Shown: piece by piece, positions 34,658-45,669 of the stretch
Layout of the letters: every line of letters begins with the position of its first letter
How positions within the stretch are numbered: the first letter of the stretch is position 1
NCBI RefSeq assembly: GCF_905147365.1
Contig: NC_056419.1
Span: 5,277,501-5,341,500 of the forward strand
Length of the DNA stretch: 64,000 nucleotides
Reading direction: 5' to 3'
Source: Aricia agestis
Lineage: Eukaryota > Arthropoda > Insecta > Lepidoptera > Lycaenidae
Notes under the pieces: generated by a model
Database searches by the model: none
Told to the model about the DNA's origin: nothing
Seen by the model: only the letters and a program-made list of their open reading frames with translations
Program-made: the position numbers and the translations under genes

Positions 34658-36523
34658 CCCAACAAACATATTAGCGTTAAGACAAGCTTTATTAGATATG
34701 TATTTCGGTTCTACTTAGATATTTAAGAGGTAGCGTATTTCTTATAAGAGAGTTATAGAGTGTAATAACACCTTTATACCCTCGATTTTGGCACAAAATT
34801 TTGCAGGCTAAGCCTGTATGAATCCCTATATAGTGGTTCTACAAAGCCTTTAGTTGAAGTGTGTAAGAGGTGTTACAAGAACGTCAATTTTAGTTTGAAA
34901 CTTTATAGCGCCTTTAGAATGGAGTTAAGTTGAAACCTAGAGTTATATAACATATCTATAGTGGTGTTAGTTAGAACTAAGACCGGTACGTTGATACCTT
35001 ATAAGTCATTTGAAAAGTTTTCTGTGTCAAAATCAGATTGTAAAAGCTTTAAAGTAAAAAGAATTCTATTAATTTATTAAGTTATTATTTGTCTAAATGA
35101 GTGCTTCGTTTATCTGCTGACAGTGCCGACATTGCAATATTCTCATCACAAAATGTATTGTGGATTTAAAGTATTTTTGAAGTGTTAAGTTAATTATTAG
35201 TGCGCTTGCCAGTTTACTGTGATAGTGTATCGTGTTTCTCATCTCAATTTTAACGCGCCCTCAAAAAATTATGACATAGAGGAATAAAAGGATAACATTT
35301 GAAAATGCAAATAACCTAAAATAGTTTTAAACGTCATTTTCAAGTGTTGCTCGGTTTTATTAGTGATTATATACATAAAACTAAGAAAAATAATTAGAAA
35401 AATGTAAATATATCGTTATTAGAAAGTGATTTTGTACCAATAAATTTTTAGGTTATGTTTACAGAAAGTAATCAAAATGGCGATTTTTTCTTAAAGTTAC
35501 AGTCTTCCCTTAAACCAATTATGACACTTGATGAACTACAACGCCGGTGGTAAAGAGTATTATACGGTCTTGGGTTGATATAAGAGAGGAATTATACACT
35601 TATCGAAGACATTTACCTGCTGTGGAGACTAAAATACTGATTTTAGCTTTATTTATACATGTTTGGATTAGGGTTCCTTACAAAGTAATGAAACCCCTAA
35701 TCTTCAAGTCACCCCAGGCGCAAAGTAACCTGCTGGTACCTAGGTACTTAAACTTAAATCACAGATACCGTTTTAACTTAAATTGTTAGCTTCAAGTTTT
35801 TTTTCTGCACTATGCTTTGGCTAAAGTGTTATTTTCTTTTACAAAAATAAACATAGCAAAAATAACTCAATATAAAATTTTAATTATTAATTTTAGTTAT
35901 TTTTTGTTTTCACGAATGGCGCCTTCTAAACTTCAGCCAGCCGTTATGCATAAAATAAACTCTTTAAGCGTACGAAACATTTAATGGTGTTTTTACAGAG
36001 TTAAAAATAATTCATCTTACTCCAAAACCTTTTATATAAGGATCGTACAAAACCACTGTAACTATTTAACCTATGATTGCCTTTAGTATAACAGGCGTAA
36101 ACTGCATATAAGGGTTATACAACGCATGTAGAGTTTGGTGTTACTACACTCTTAATTAACTCCCTTGCAGAACCGCTAACGTTACTGAAGTTGAAATAAA
36201 GTCTTATGATCTAAAAGCAACTCCGTTATAGCAGATTTGTAGCAATAAGAGTTAAAGAGAGTTAATGAAGATCTTTCAACAGGTTTTAACGTTGTAAGCA
36301 GAAACAAGCTTTAACGTCTTAAGTATATACGCAGCCACTGATACTACACTAACTACTAAGGAAATTGTGATTCGTTATTTACAGTTGTAATGCAACTTGA
36401 AGAGCTGAACTTATTTAATAAGTGTACTGAACCACCTTTAGTGATAACTGAATCCATTATAAATCAATAGTAGTACCTTAAACATTAAAATAGCCTGCAA
36501 CCAACGCATAATTGTTTGTTGGG
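34658..36523. mobile_element. 1,866-bp DNA transposon inserted with an AT duplication
   Basis: Ends CCCAACAAACATATTAGCGT and, inverted, CCCAACAAACAATTATGCGT. The host MITE reads ..ATCATAT before it and ATGACGG.. after it, where the empty MITE should read ATCATATGACGG, so AT is duplicated. Inside, AGAGTTA/TAACTC-like and GTGTTA/TAACACC-like motifs recur near both ends. It encodes only a short coding remnant (35455-35651). Two-bp AT duplications are described for ISL2EU-type members of the Harbinger group; that assignment is an inference. Confidence 0.8.
35455..35651 (+). pseudogene. N-terminal remnant of a possible MADF/Myb-like transposon protein
   Basis: An ATG after an acceptor-like TTTTTAG opens a 32-codon frame ending MTLDELQRRW and a stop. 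If one base was lost at about 35550, the text continues in another frame as KSIIRSWVDIREEL then YTYRRHLPA, so the join reads as one peptide. Spaced W and R/K residues (RRW..IRSW..REEL) resemble the MADF or Myb/SANT-type domains found in accessory proteins of Harbinger-related transposons. No catalytic domain follows. Alternatively GTGGTAAAG is a splice donor. The call rests on the frame switch preserving a plausible pattern; no search was done. Confidence 0.3.
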
Positions 36524-36637
36524 ATGACGGTGAAAGTGCTCGCCTCGCCGCTGCCATTCCGGTGTGAATCGGCCCTAAACGTAATGCGCTGGCCCCATGC
36601 ATTGGCCTGCATGGGGCAGCGGAATTATATTACTGAA

Positions 36638-36730
36638 TATTTTTGGAACGAAGTTCCTTATCGCGCGTTTGGCGTTAAGGTTAGATAGACTGGACAGAAC
36701 GATATATTTTGACCTCGACACCTTTTTATT
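36638..36730 (+). repeat. REP-E fragment
   Basis: TGGAACGAAGTTCCTTATCG and GGACAGAACGATAT match the end of REP-E at 10600-10660. Confidence 0.55.
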
Positions 36731-37209
36731 AGTACTTACCTGCATGGTAGGGGTAGAAAGTGTTGATAGTATTCCTGTGCGTCAACTAAATAGCGTTTTT
36801 AGAAAATAATCCGACACGTTGTGAGTATTCCTGGGCGATAGATGGCGTTTTTTTCATAATTTTTTGTGTATACTGTATAATGTATACAGGTTTTTTGAAC
36901 ATAAGAAATAACTTCGTTCAATTCGGGTGTCCCTTGACACCTCTCAAGTTTTTTTCTTCTAGGAAATTATCTCGTTACTTGATTTTTTTGTGTCTTTATA
37001 CCAAAGCATATTCCCTGGCATTTGGCTAAAAGCAAATTTAAGTTCATATTCGAGTTGAAGACTGGTTAAAAATTCACTCTCGAATAAGGCTAACTAACGT
37101 TCAACTCTAGTTAAAGTTAAACACAACTTAGTAAATCATACAGTTGAATATGTTATCAGTTAAATTAAGACTTCGCTAAGTTAGTTTTACGAGCTTAATT
37201 AGGTTAATA
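36731..37209. other. No recognised feature
   Basis: No repeat recognised. Confidence 0.3.
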
Positions 37210-37368
37210 CTAGATGTTACCCGCAACCGCGTCGTGCCATAACTTGACGTTTATCGCGTAGGAACAATATCTTTTTCTGCAATTATCTTATCCTTTATTC
37301 ATTTTCACACCAAACAATGATTAAACAGACGGACTGATAGATATTCTTTCGCATTTTATTAGTATCGA
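37210..37368 (-). mobile_element. HelA Helitron, diverged and shortened
   Basis: Minus-strand end GCGGTTGCGGGTAACATCTAG abutting T is reduced but recognisable, as are TTTATCGCG, AACAGACGGACTG and CTTTCGCATTTTATTAGTA. Confidence 0.55.
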
Positions 37369-37750
37369 TAATTCACATTTTAATTGCACCAACTTTGTTC
37401 TAAAATAAATCTCTCAGCATTTTTGTTTACCGAACTTTCCGCTGCAGATTAAAACAGTAATTTAAATTTAACTACCGACAAAAGTAATTTATGAAATTAA
37501 TTGAAAAATACATTTAATTTTATCTCGATTTAATTGAATAATGAAAGAATTTGATCATGAGGAGATAATACAAATTATAACGGTGCGGCAGTTCTCAATG
37601 AAGAAATGCACTTGTTTCCAATTCAGTGGCCACATTCATTTAAAATTGAATAAGTTTTATACTTTTTTGTGGGTCTTTGAAAATTGCTTCAATATATTTT
37701 GTATTCAAAAGCTTCAGCTGACGGTAACTGTGACTGAGGGCAAAGGTGAT
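37369..37750. other. No recognised feature
   Basis: The frame 37541-37852 (+) overlaps the LINE remnant in antisense and is not a gene. Confidence 0.35.
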
Positions 37751-38046
37751 TTTTTTTATGAGCCTATGCTATCCCACTGCTGGGCAAAGGCCTCCCCCAA
37801 GGACTTCCATCTGTCTTGCTCCAACGCCACCGCAGGCCAACCTGGCTTGTAGAAATCCAGTAATTCATCTCGCCATCTTTTTGGAGGCCGTCCACGTCGG
37901 CGTCGTCCGTCCATTGGTACCCACTCTGTGGTGACCTTTGCCCAACGGCCAGGATGCATGCGGCTGGTATGACCCGCCCAGTCCCACTTTAATGTTGCAG
38001 CTTTCAAGCCGACGTCTTTAACACCTGTTTTGGAGCGCAGCGTGCT
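37751..38046 (-). pseudogene. RTE-like LINE ORF2 C-terminus, 5' truncated
   Basis: The minus-strand frame (83 codons from the ATG at 38007, open further upstream to ~38046) contains LKWDWAGHTSRMHPGRWAK, a DGRRRRGRPPKRWRDEL basic stretch, and ends with GEAFAQQWDSIGS and a stop. This WGWAGHxxRM..RGRPxxRW..YxQQW layout is the conserved tail after the RT domain in RTE-type and related non-LTR elements. After the stop there is a short UTR, then A7-8 at ~37751, consistent with a retrotransposed 3' end. RT and endonuclease are missing. Confidence 0.8.
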
Positions 38047-38674
38047 ATTTTTTATTCAAAGGTATTAAAATAGCTAAATAAAATATTCATGTATTAGGTA
38101 CGATCCCTTAATGATCTATGATCTTAGTAGATAATGGTTTCATATTATATTCCATAATAGTTATGAAAAAATCAGAGTAAAATTTTCAGTGCTGTTAATT
38201 TTCTCTGGTATCCTGGCGCTGGTCTCCATATATTACGGAAAGGCAGATCGATCCGCTCGGACCATGCTCGGACTGATCTCAGGTCAGCCTGTAATCAGTT
38301 CGATCGTATCAATCTACCTCCGCGTATGAGGGCCTTAAGAATAAATCCAGCAATAATTTAATGTTATTTGATATTTATTTACATCATGCGGTCCGCATAT
38401 TGAATTTAAAGTATTTCGTTCGCATTATACGTTGATATGGATTATGTTTATGGCGCATTGTTTCCACTTAACACCATACGTCGTTGAAAAACTTCGATAA
38501 AAAGTTAAGGTCAGAAGGCGGCTCGGATTTATTGATATTATATGAAAACTTTTAAATAATAAATTTGGATTCAATATTAACCCTTTTTTGGTCCGGATCA
38601 GTCTGGGTCGTACATCAAAAAAATGTTTCAATAAGAATGGGTATAAGTGTGATATTTTGTGTTAAGTCGGTTCT
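38047..38674. other. No recognised feature
   Basis: A GATCGATCCGCTCGGACC-type patch near 38250 echoes the 31-kb minisatellite. Nothing else recognised. Confidence 0.3.
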
Positions 38675-38848
38675 GTTTTTTTTTTTTATGAAATAAGGGG
38701 GCAAACGAGCAAACGGGTCACCTGATGGAAAGCAACTTCCGTCGCCCATGGACACTCGCAGCATCAGAAGAGCTGCAAGTGCGTTGCCGGCCTTTTAAGA
38801 GGGAATAGGGTAATAGGGGAGGGTAGGGAAGGGAAGGGAAGGGAATAG
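38675..38848 (-). mobile_element. LT element, tail half only
   Basis: Poly(T), ATGAAATAAGGGGGCAAACG through GGGAAGGGAATAG; stops within the purine tract, with the head absent. Confidence 0.85.
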
Positions 38849-39770
38849 TTAGGGCCACTAGCACGAATATTGACAGAAACTTTGTCAAACACCGAAAAAT
38901 AAGTTTTTGTTAACTGTCTATACTGGTGCCGCCTCGAGCGTAAAAACATTGCAGTAAGTAATAATAATATAGTATTAAGAGCTCACCTGACTCTAAAAAT
39001 CAAATATCGTCCTTCTCTCTTCACACTCAGGCCCGTCTTTCATATGCCAGGTGAAAAAGGACGGCTCGGAATCATCGCCGAGTTAGTTTTACTTGAATAA
39101 AAGACGAACTATAATGATTATGAAAAAAGTGTTTTGAGCAAATGTAGGTTTTATCAATACCTTTTTAGATATTAAAAAATATTAAAGAAAAGACAGCAAA
39201 CTTCGAAGATCCAAGCAAAAATGTGTCTAAAACAAGGTTTTTTGTAAAAAAGAAACTATCGAGCATTTTTTGAGTAATCGTGTTTTCGTCTTGAGCATTT
39301 GATCTTTATGAACTGAAGTTACTTGTGTCAAAAAATCAGTTTTCTAGACCTTACAGATTTTGAGATCTAGGTTAAAGTATGTAGTCAAGTTAGGGTCATA
39401 TGGGCTCTTAAGTAATATCTTATACGCACAATCGACGTATGACTTGGGCAATTAGAGACGAATAAGCTCCATACTACACCTGTTTTTATCAACGTGGATA
39501 GTCCGTATTAGAAGGAGAAAATCAGTGCAAAGCAGACGAAACGGATAACTTCATATATTTTTTTAACTTCGAAAATCTAAAGAAATTTTTATAAGTTCAA
39601 TACTAGATTTTATAAGTAAAAAGAGTGAAATATTAAAATGAATTTTTAAAAGATCCAGTCATGATAAAGTTGAGAATTTCCTTCGAGTTCTTAAACATTA
39701 ATTGAATACTTACGTTGCCATAGACTTAAGGATATTAAAGGTGCCGATAGATATGTCTTTTCAGGAAACA
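38849..39770. other. No recognised feature
   Basis: No repeat recognised. Confidence 0.35.
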
Positions 39771-39860
39771 AAACAAAGTGATATAATACTTTAGTTTAGC
39801 GTTTGTACGTGTCTCCTAGTTCACTGTGAAAGTAGCAGCGCTGAAGACCTCTAAATACTA
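39771..39860 (+). mobile_element. MITE-M half copy
   Basis: GTGATATAATACTTTAG.. and GTTCACTGTGAAAGTAGCAG match one arm of the palindromic element at 41617-41891. The second arm is absent. Confidence 0.7.
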
Positions 39861-39871
39861 GTTATATCAGA

Positions 39872-40085
39872 CTAGTTGATGCCCGCAACTCCGTTGCGTA
39901 GGAACTCGTTTAACGCGCGGGAACCGTACATTTTTCCGGTATAATAAGTATCCTATGTCCTTCGCCGGAACTCACAATATCACCATACTAAATAGCAGCC
40001 AAATCGGTTTAGCGGTTTGGGCGTGAAGATGTAACAGACAGACAAATTGACAGATATACTATCACATTCATAATATTAAGTATGG
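39872..40085 (-). mobile_element. HelA Helitron, near complete
   Basis: Minus-strand 3' end GCAACGGAGTTGCGGGCATC then AACTAG; the 5' end is CCATACTTAATATTATGAAT. Confidence 0.8.
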
Positions 40086-40400
40086 TAGTCCAACCAAGTT
40101 TTAAGGCCACTTAAGTTCTACTTTACTTTTATACTACCACGTTTATAGATGATCTAATTAGATAGTATTACAGAAATATTACTTTGAAATACTCTGAATG
40201 TACCATCAAAGGAATTGATTTATAGACAGTTGACGGACCTACCTCATTTGGTGGGATTACGTGAGTTCAACGTTAGTTGTGATCTGTCGGCAGGGTTTGA
40301 CTTAACGCGACCAAATTACGTAGGTCCGCCATCTGCCTATGAATCAACTTTTCTGATAGTACTATGCTTACCCACTACTACTATATGTAGTAGTACACGG

Positions 40401-40544
40401 CTTGTATGTGTGCGCCATAGTATCAATGCGTCGCCACGTACGGCACACAAGAAAATCTCGGCGGTACCAGCCTCCAAAACTCGCCGAGATTTTGTTGTGT
40501 GCCGTACGTGGCGACGCATTGATACTATGGCGCACACATACAAG
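40401..40544. mobile_element. 144-bp palindromic MITE, ~63-bp arms
   Basis: CTTGTATGTGTGCGCCATAG.. CGTCGCCACGTACGGCACAC and AAAATCTCGGCG are mirrored by the right half. The spacer is about 18 bp (GTACCAGCCTCCAAAACT). Upstream, ACGGACCTAC (40224) and GTAGGTCCGC (40320) form another, weaker inverted pair. Frames on both strands are by-products of the palindrome. Confidence 0.88.
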
Positions 40545-41029
40545 CTGCGCGCGGTGCCTTTGTATGAAGATAACTTACTTCCCCTCCTTTTACTATGACT
40601 ACTACCTTCGTATTAAAGTAAATGCCAGCTCTATCACTTCGAAGCTCTACCAGGTAACATATTATATTTAGAAGGACGCATCTTACAAACCGAGGATTGT
40701 CACTATTGTCCGAGAGCCTGAACAGCGGTTTGCACTCAGCGGAGCATGCCCTGATCTCTTGTAGTAGGTACGGGCTCTTGTACTATAATTGTGCAGCTCC
40801 TAGTTTTATGGGAGAATTATGGTTTGATATTATGTTTTGGTATTTGTGTTAGAATATTTAGATCGTATGTAGTACTTTGTTGGTAGGATGATGATTCTTA
40901 AATTAATAATAAGTACTTAACTTGTTTGTCTTTATCTTCTGACTAGCTTTGGGTTTACTCTCCTTGAAAAGTTGAGACAATCTGATTGTATTGAGATTTG
41001 AGATAGACATTTGCAATACGCATATTTAC
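40545..41029. other. No recognised feature
   Basis: No repeat recognised. Confidence 0.3.
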
Positions 41030-41328
41030 ACGTGGGAGAGCCATGCTTCGAATGGGCCGGCTCGACCGGAGAAATACCACGTTCTCACAGAAAACCGACG
41101 TGAAACAGCGCTTGCGCTGTGTTTCGCCGAGTGAGTGAGTTTACCGGAGGCCCAATCCCCTACCCTATTCCTTTCCCTACCTTCCCCTATTCCCTTCTTT
41201 TCCTTACCCTCCCCTATTATCCTATTTCCTCTTAAAAGGCCGGCAACGCACCTGCAGCTCTTCTGATGCTGCGAGTGTCCATGGGCGACGGATGTTGCTT
41301 TCCATCAGGTGACCTGTTTGCTCGTTTG
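41030..41328 (+). mobile_element. LT element, near full length
   Basis: ACGTGGGAGAGCCATGCTTC head (a few bases missing), usual centre and tail. The 3' end is cut at GACCTGTTTGCTCGTTTGC, before the TTATTTCAT and poly(A). Confidence 0.85.
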
Positions 41329-41616
41329 CTCTACATTAGAAAGTAGGCTTGACAGAAAAGAAATTTATACACTGTATAACTATAACGCCTGTATACAGGC
41401 TTTTTATTAGTCTTTAAAAACTTTTATTCAGAAAATAATTTAAGAACAGCACTGAATAAAAGTGTAAGAAAATTGATTTTCGAAGCAAGACCGTTGTTAT
41501 GAAAACCACAAGGTGAATTTCAATGCATGCAAATGATCGTAACTGGGTTGTAACAACTTCTCAACTTATTCGATACAATTTTATTCCGTTTTATTTGGAA
41601 AACAATATTCTTTCAT

Positions 41617-41891
41617 ATACAGTGTCAAGTACGTGTAACAAAAATAAGTGATAATACTTTAGGGTGTGTACGTGTTCCTTGTAGAGAGTTCACTGTGAAA
41701 GTAGCAGCGCTGAAAGACGATTTTTTTTGTCACTTTTGTATGGGCAAGGGCCCGAGCGTCACGAGTTTCCCCATACAAAAGTGAAAAAAAAATGTTGGTC
41801 TTTCAACGCTGCTACTTTCACAGTGAACTCTCTACAAGGAACACGTACACAACCTAAAGTATTATCACTTATTTTTGTTACACCCTGTATA
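41617..41891. mobile_element. MITE-M palindromic element, full copy, ~100-bp arms
   Basis: GTAACAAAAATAAGTGATAA, GTGTACGTGTTCCTTGTAGA, GTTCACTGTGAAAGTAGCAG and CACTTTTGTATGGG are all mirrored. Outer ends TACAG.. and ..CCCTGTA sit in TA contexts, consistent with Tc1/mariner-type insertion. The left end has extra bases (TGTCAAGTACG). Confidence 0.85.
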
Positions 41892-41953
41892 TATTTTTTG
41901 ATTATGTTATTTTTTCCAAGGGTAATCCTATTTATAGAAACAACGTAAATATG

Positions 41954-42441
41954 ACTCCATTGCGCTTAATTTTTTCCAGCATTAAAAATATCCTATGTCC
42001 TACCCGGGAGTCGGGACTCAAGTATCTCTATACCAGGGGTCACCAAATGGCGGACCGCCCGACCCATTGTATGCGGACCGAGCATTTTCGAAGGTGAACT
42101 GCGTTAAAAATAAATTTCGGTCTTGACTTACCTACTGATGAACATCTCCAGGATTTAATGTCAATAGCTTGCACCAATTTCACTCCAAACAAGCAATAAA
42201 ACTGTCACTTTTCTCATTGATATGTTGGTAAATAAATACCTTTGTAATTTCCGTAATTACCTTTGTTTAATAATTATTTTTTCATTATAAAATGTGCGGA
42301 CCGCGAAGGTCATGTCTTTTCTTAAAATGGACCCCGAGGAAACTAATTGGTGACCCCTGCTCTATACGCTTTTGGCAAAATCGGTTCGAAAGAGGTAACA
42401 GACAGACAGACACACTTTCGCATCTATAATATTAGTATGGA
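41954..42441 (-). mobile_element. HelA Helitron split by a hAT MITE
   Basis: ATCCTATGTCCTACCCGGGA.. ATCTCTATAC before the insert and CTCTATACGCTTTTGGCAAA.. TTTCGCATCTATAATATTAG.. after it. The 3' hairpin is not preserved. Confidence 0.8.
42034..42359. mobile_element. hAT MITE, 326 bp, with perfect 8-bp duplication
   Basis: TIRs CAGGGGTCACCAA / TTGGTGACCCCTG. CTCTATAC flanks both sides (42026-42033 and 42360-42367). Subterminal GCGGACCG repeats near both ends. A sibling is at 51225-51504. Confidence 0.95.
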
Positions 42442-42861
42442 TATTGAGACCACACGCAATTGCAAGGAATTTTAATGGGACGAAGGAAAAATTCGTGCCT
42501 TACGAAAAGTAATGTTTTGAACATGCGTTGGTATGCTCTGGGAATGTTTTATGCTGGTGATATACTGTGGTAATTGTAATTTCAACGTAAAATTTTAGCA
42601 TAATTTTGTAGAAGTCTGTACCTAAATTGTCTACAGAAAAAATCTGATTTAAGTATACACCTTTGTAGGCGACAATATTTCACAAGAACATTTGTTTTTT
42701 GAAATAATAACTTAGCAGTGCTTTCGCTGTAATTGGTAAAATAATTGTTAAATTCACGTCACGTGACCTGATCAAAAATTTTTGTGTTTTAACCGCGTGG
42801 CGAAAATATATGCCTGATTCTGCTGTATCGTTTTCACTTCTGCATCGGCGATCCAGCAGGA
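42442..42861. other. No recognised feature
   Basis: No repeat recognised. Confidence 0.3.
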
Positions 42862-43048
42862 CTCTACCAAGAGTTTAAAGTTTTAGTATTTATCGATACT
42901 CGATACCGACTACGTAAATATTTAGCATGGCGATTTTAGTTCCGCAAGTGACCGCTAGAGGCGCTGTAAAATTTGCCATACCTACTAAAAATTTACGTAG
43001 TCGGTATCGAGTATCCATAAATACTATAGCTTTAAACTCACGGTAGAG
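42862..43048. mobile_element. 187-bp palindromic MITE, ~75-bp arms
   Basis: CTCTACCAAGAGTTTAAAG and ACTCGATACCGACTACGTAA are mirrored by TTTACGTAGTCGGTATCGAG and CTTTAAACTCACGGTAGAG. Confidence 0.85.
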
Positions 43049-43049
43049 C

Positions 43050-43199
43050 TATAGGGCTATTCACGATTCCCGTTCGACACGGATTCGGAAACTTTACCGT
43101 ACGGTCATTGGTCAATGCCGAGCGCGGCGAGCGTTTATTGGATGTCGCGCAATGAATTTTCCGAATCCAAGTCGAATTGCGCATTGTTAATCAGAGCCC
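43050..43199. repeat. Imperfect inverted repeat, probable MITE
   Basis: AGGGCTATTCACGATTCCCG.. GGATTCGGAAA versus the right end TTTTCCGAATCC.. AGAGCCCT. Only the outer 6 and inner ~11 bases pair well. Confidence 0.5.
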
Positions 43200-43909
43200 T
43201 GCACCCGTATCCCCCCGTGGTCCTAAAAATTCAAATAAAATCCTACTTTTTGACGTAGACTACAGTCTATGTCATAAAGTGTCATGTTATACTTATTATA
43301 TTTTGATTTCTTGTCAATGCCGCGGTAAAGATCGGAACGGCACCTTCAGTTTATCTCCACTGTTTGTCTATACTTTCGTATTCCGACTTTAACCATGCTA
43401 CGGGCGCAGGAGAGCAATCCTTTGTTTTTACCGGCCCTTTTCCTGAAAACAAGCGACAAAGGGAAGTTCGTAGCCGCAAATCAACACTGTAGCCGTCAAC
43501 TAAGTTGCCAACCCGTATAAAAGTCGCAACTCAAACAATGTAAATCGACACTGGCGCAAGCTACTAGCCGACGTGTACCACTTTACGAAGAATGCGAGTA
43601 ACACGCATGCCAGCGCTGGCAGGTGTGGTGCCGCCTTTAGCGAAACTGTACCGATTTACGACGTGTTACTTCAAAACCTCTCTGCTTATCTTCTTGGGTG
43701 GGCCCATTAGGGTTTTTTTAATTTAGGCGTTCTTTTGTTTTGCTTGTTTGCTTTCCGGGATAATGTGTATCGTTAATGCTTTAGTGCGCTTGATGTGTCT
43801 ATTTTTATTGATGAGAGCGTCCAGTTTTGTGAGAGTCGCTACATTGTGTAAAGATTTTTCATGTATAAATCACCGCCGCGCTGGTTCGTAGTTTGTAGAC
43901 TGTAGAGAT
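43200..43909. other. No recognised feature
   Basis: No repeat recognised. The 71-codon frame 43177-43392 starts inside the preceding inverted repeat and has no domain. Confidence 0.3.
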
Positions 43910-44650
43910 TTTTTTTTATGAAATAAGGGGGCAAACGAGCAAACGGGTCACCTGATGGAAAGCAACTTCCGTCGCCCATGGACACTCGCAGCATCAGAAG
44001 AGCTGCATGCGCGTTGCCGGCCTTTTAAGAGGAGTCCACACCGCCCTTTTTTCCATACAAACGTTGTCCCCTGTTTCCTCCCTGGATAATGCTAGTAGAG
44101 TTATAATTTTTTTCCTGAATATCTACGGCCACTAATACAATGTCCCTATGTTTTCTTTTTTTTTCATAATTTAATTATTAAATAAGATATGAACGTTCAA
44201 AAAGCCAAAAAAATGGCCAGATTTTCCGTTTGGTTCAAGCGTCCAGAAAACAGATTTGGCTAGATTATACAAAAAAAAGCAAAACATAGGAACACAGCTC
44301 AAGCCTTTTTTTAATCTTTAATGAAAAAAGTACTTAAATCGGTTAAGTTTTGGAGAAGGAATCAGGGGACAACGAATCGTTGATTTTCTGGATTTTCTGC
44401 AGTTGTCTCTATCGCGTTCTGCGGTATAGGCTTGAGGTAAGGGAGACAGCTATAGATATTACACGTACTTTTTTTTCACTGGTGTATCCTCTTAAGAGGG
44501 AATAGGGTAGGGGATTGGGCCTCCGGTAAACTCACTCACTCGGCGAAACACAGCGCAAGCGCTGTTTCACGCCGGTTTTCTGTGAGAACGTGGTATTTAT
44601 CCGGTCGAGCCGGCCCATTCGTGCCGAAGCATGGCTCTCCCACGTATAAA
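43910..44650 (-). mobile_element. LT element split by a 459-bp insertion
   Basis: Tail part 43910-44032 and head part 44492-44650 are in the correct order on either side of the insert. GGCCTTTTAAGAGG resumes as TTAAGAGGGAATAGGG. Confidence 0.9.
44033..44491. mobile_element. 459-bp element with 8-bp target duplication
   Basis: TTAAGAGG is present at 44025-44032 and 44492-44499. Ends AGTCCACACCGCCC and (inverted) GAGGATACACCAGTG share only ACACC, so TIRs are poor. Internal GTTGTCCCCTG (44070) and CAGGGGACAACG (44363) are inverted. An 8-bp duplication suggests a hAT- or P-like origin; no coding. Confidence 0.75.
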
Positions 44651-45669
44651 ATTATTGATTTTTAACAAAAAAATTATGACAATTGCCTTACAGTACACAT
44701 AATTTTTTATGATGAAATCATATGAAAAAATAAACTTCTAATAGTTTCACCATTTCAAGTTTCAACGTAGTATTATATAGATACTTAATACCAAATACCA
44801 ATATGTTCCTTTTTGATTATACAAACATTTCTTAGTAAATCTACGTATTTTTTAAAGCTCAAATTCTCAAAATATGCTACTTACACCGTAAGAAATAGTT
44901 ATAACTTATACCTTTATTCTTCCAAGGCTCTTACGTCATCTAATTCTAAACAAAGGCGGTATTGTCTCCTAACTGGCTCAGAGACAGATGCAAGAGGAGC
45001 GAGGAACGAGCGATGCAGGCGTGAGTGAAATTGAAAGCATCCCTTTTGAATACCACACCAATTTCAAATGGAACGAATTCAAAAATGGAATGGAATATTT
45101 TAGTGACACTAGGCTCAAATTCAAAAATGGAATGGATATTATCTCGGTGACAGCTTCGTATTGAAAGGTGTCTTAAAACTTGATGCTAGAAAAGATAATA
45201 AATAATATTAAAAAGGTTCAAAAATTCTTATAAGACAACATGATGATCCTGTGAACTTCGTATTACTTTCGTCCTAATAAAACCTTCCCTGGATTTCCAC
45301 GTAAGTATACCTATTTTACGAATATCAGCGGTTCTCGAGATTCATAGAATTCGGACCTACATAATTTGATAGGGTTATGTTGATATTATCCTATCAAATC
45401 AAGCTACAATCAAGCCTAGCCGACAGATTTCAATTTTCAAGGCACGATAAATAAACATATTTTTTTCTCAACAGGAATCAGGACATAACGATACCAAATT
45501 AGGAGCCTAGAAGGACATAACAGATAAAACGCTAAATTCTGTTCCCAATAAGTTCCAGACTCCCTTGAATTTTTTCCGCAAATTGCATAAAAACCGTAAT
45601 TATTAAACTGCGTTAACAAAACGGCAATAAAATAGGTCTAATCGACGGTAAACAAGCAACCTCACTTAC
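44651..45669. other. No recognised gene
   Basis: A duplicated AAATTCAAAAATGGAATG phrase occurs near 45070-45130. Otherwise nothing recognised. Confidence 0.3.

Larger units (their letters stand above)
34451..36575. mobile_element. Harbinger-like MITE (257 bp) split by a 1,866-bp element
   Basis: 52-bp TIRs start GGGCCGATTCACA (left) and match in inverse at the right with three mismatches. TAA flanks both ends (34448-34450 and 36576-36578), as for PIF/Harbinger. The left part contains a second inverted repeat (ATGATTTTAAACTTTATCTT.. CTTGAGAA) around a GGCGGCCGCC-rich core. The natural partner of AAAATCATAT at 34648 is ATGACGGTGA at 36524, so the sequence between is a later insertion. Confidence 0.88.

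Noticed and set aside
37541..37852. 103-codon plus-strand frame
   Set aside because: Its second half is antisense to the RTE-like LINE remnant at 37751-38046.
40215..40671. Overlapping frames on both strands
   Set aside because: They arise from the palindrome at 40401-40544; nearly the same peptide is read from both strands.
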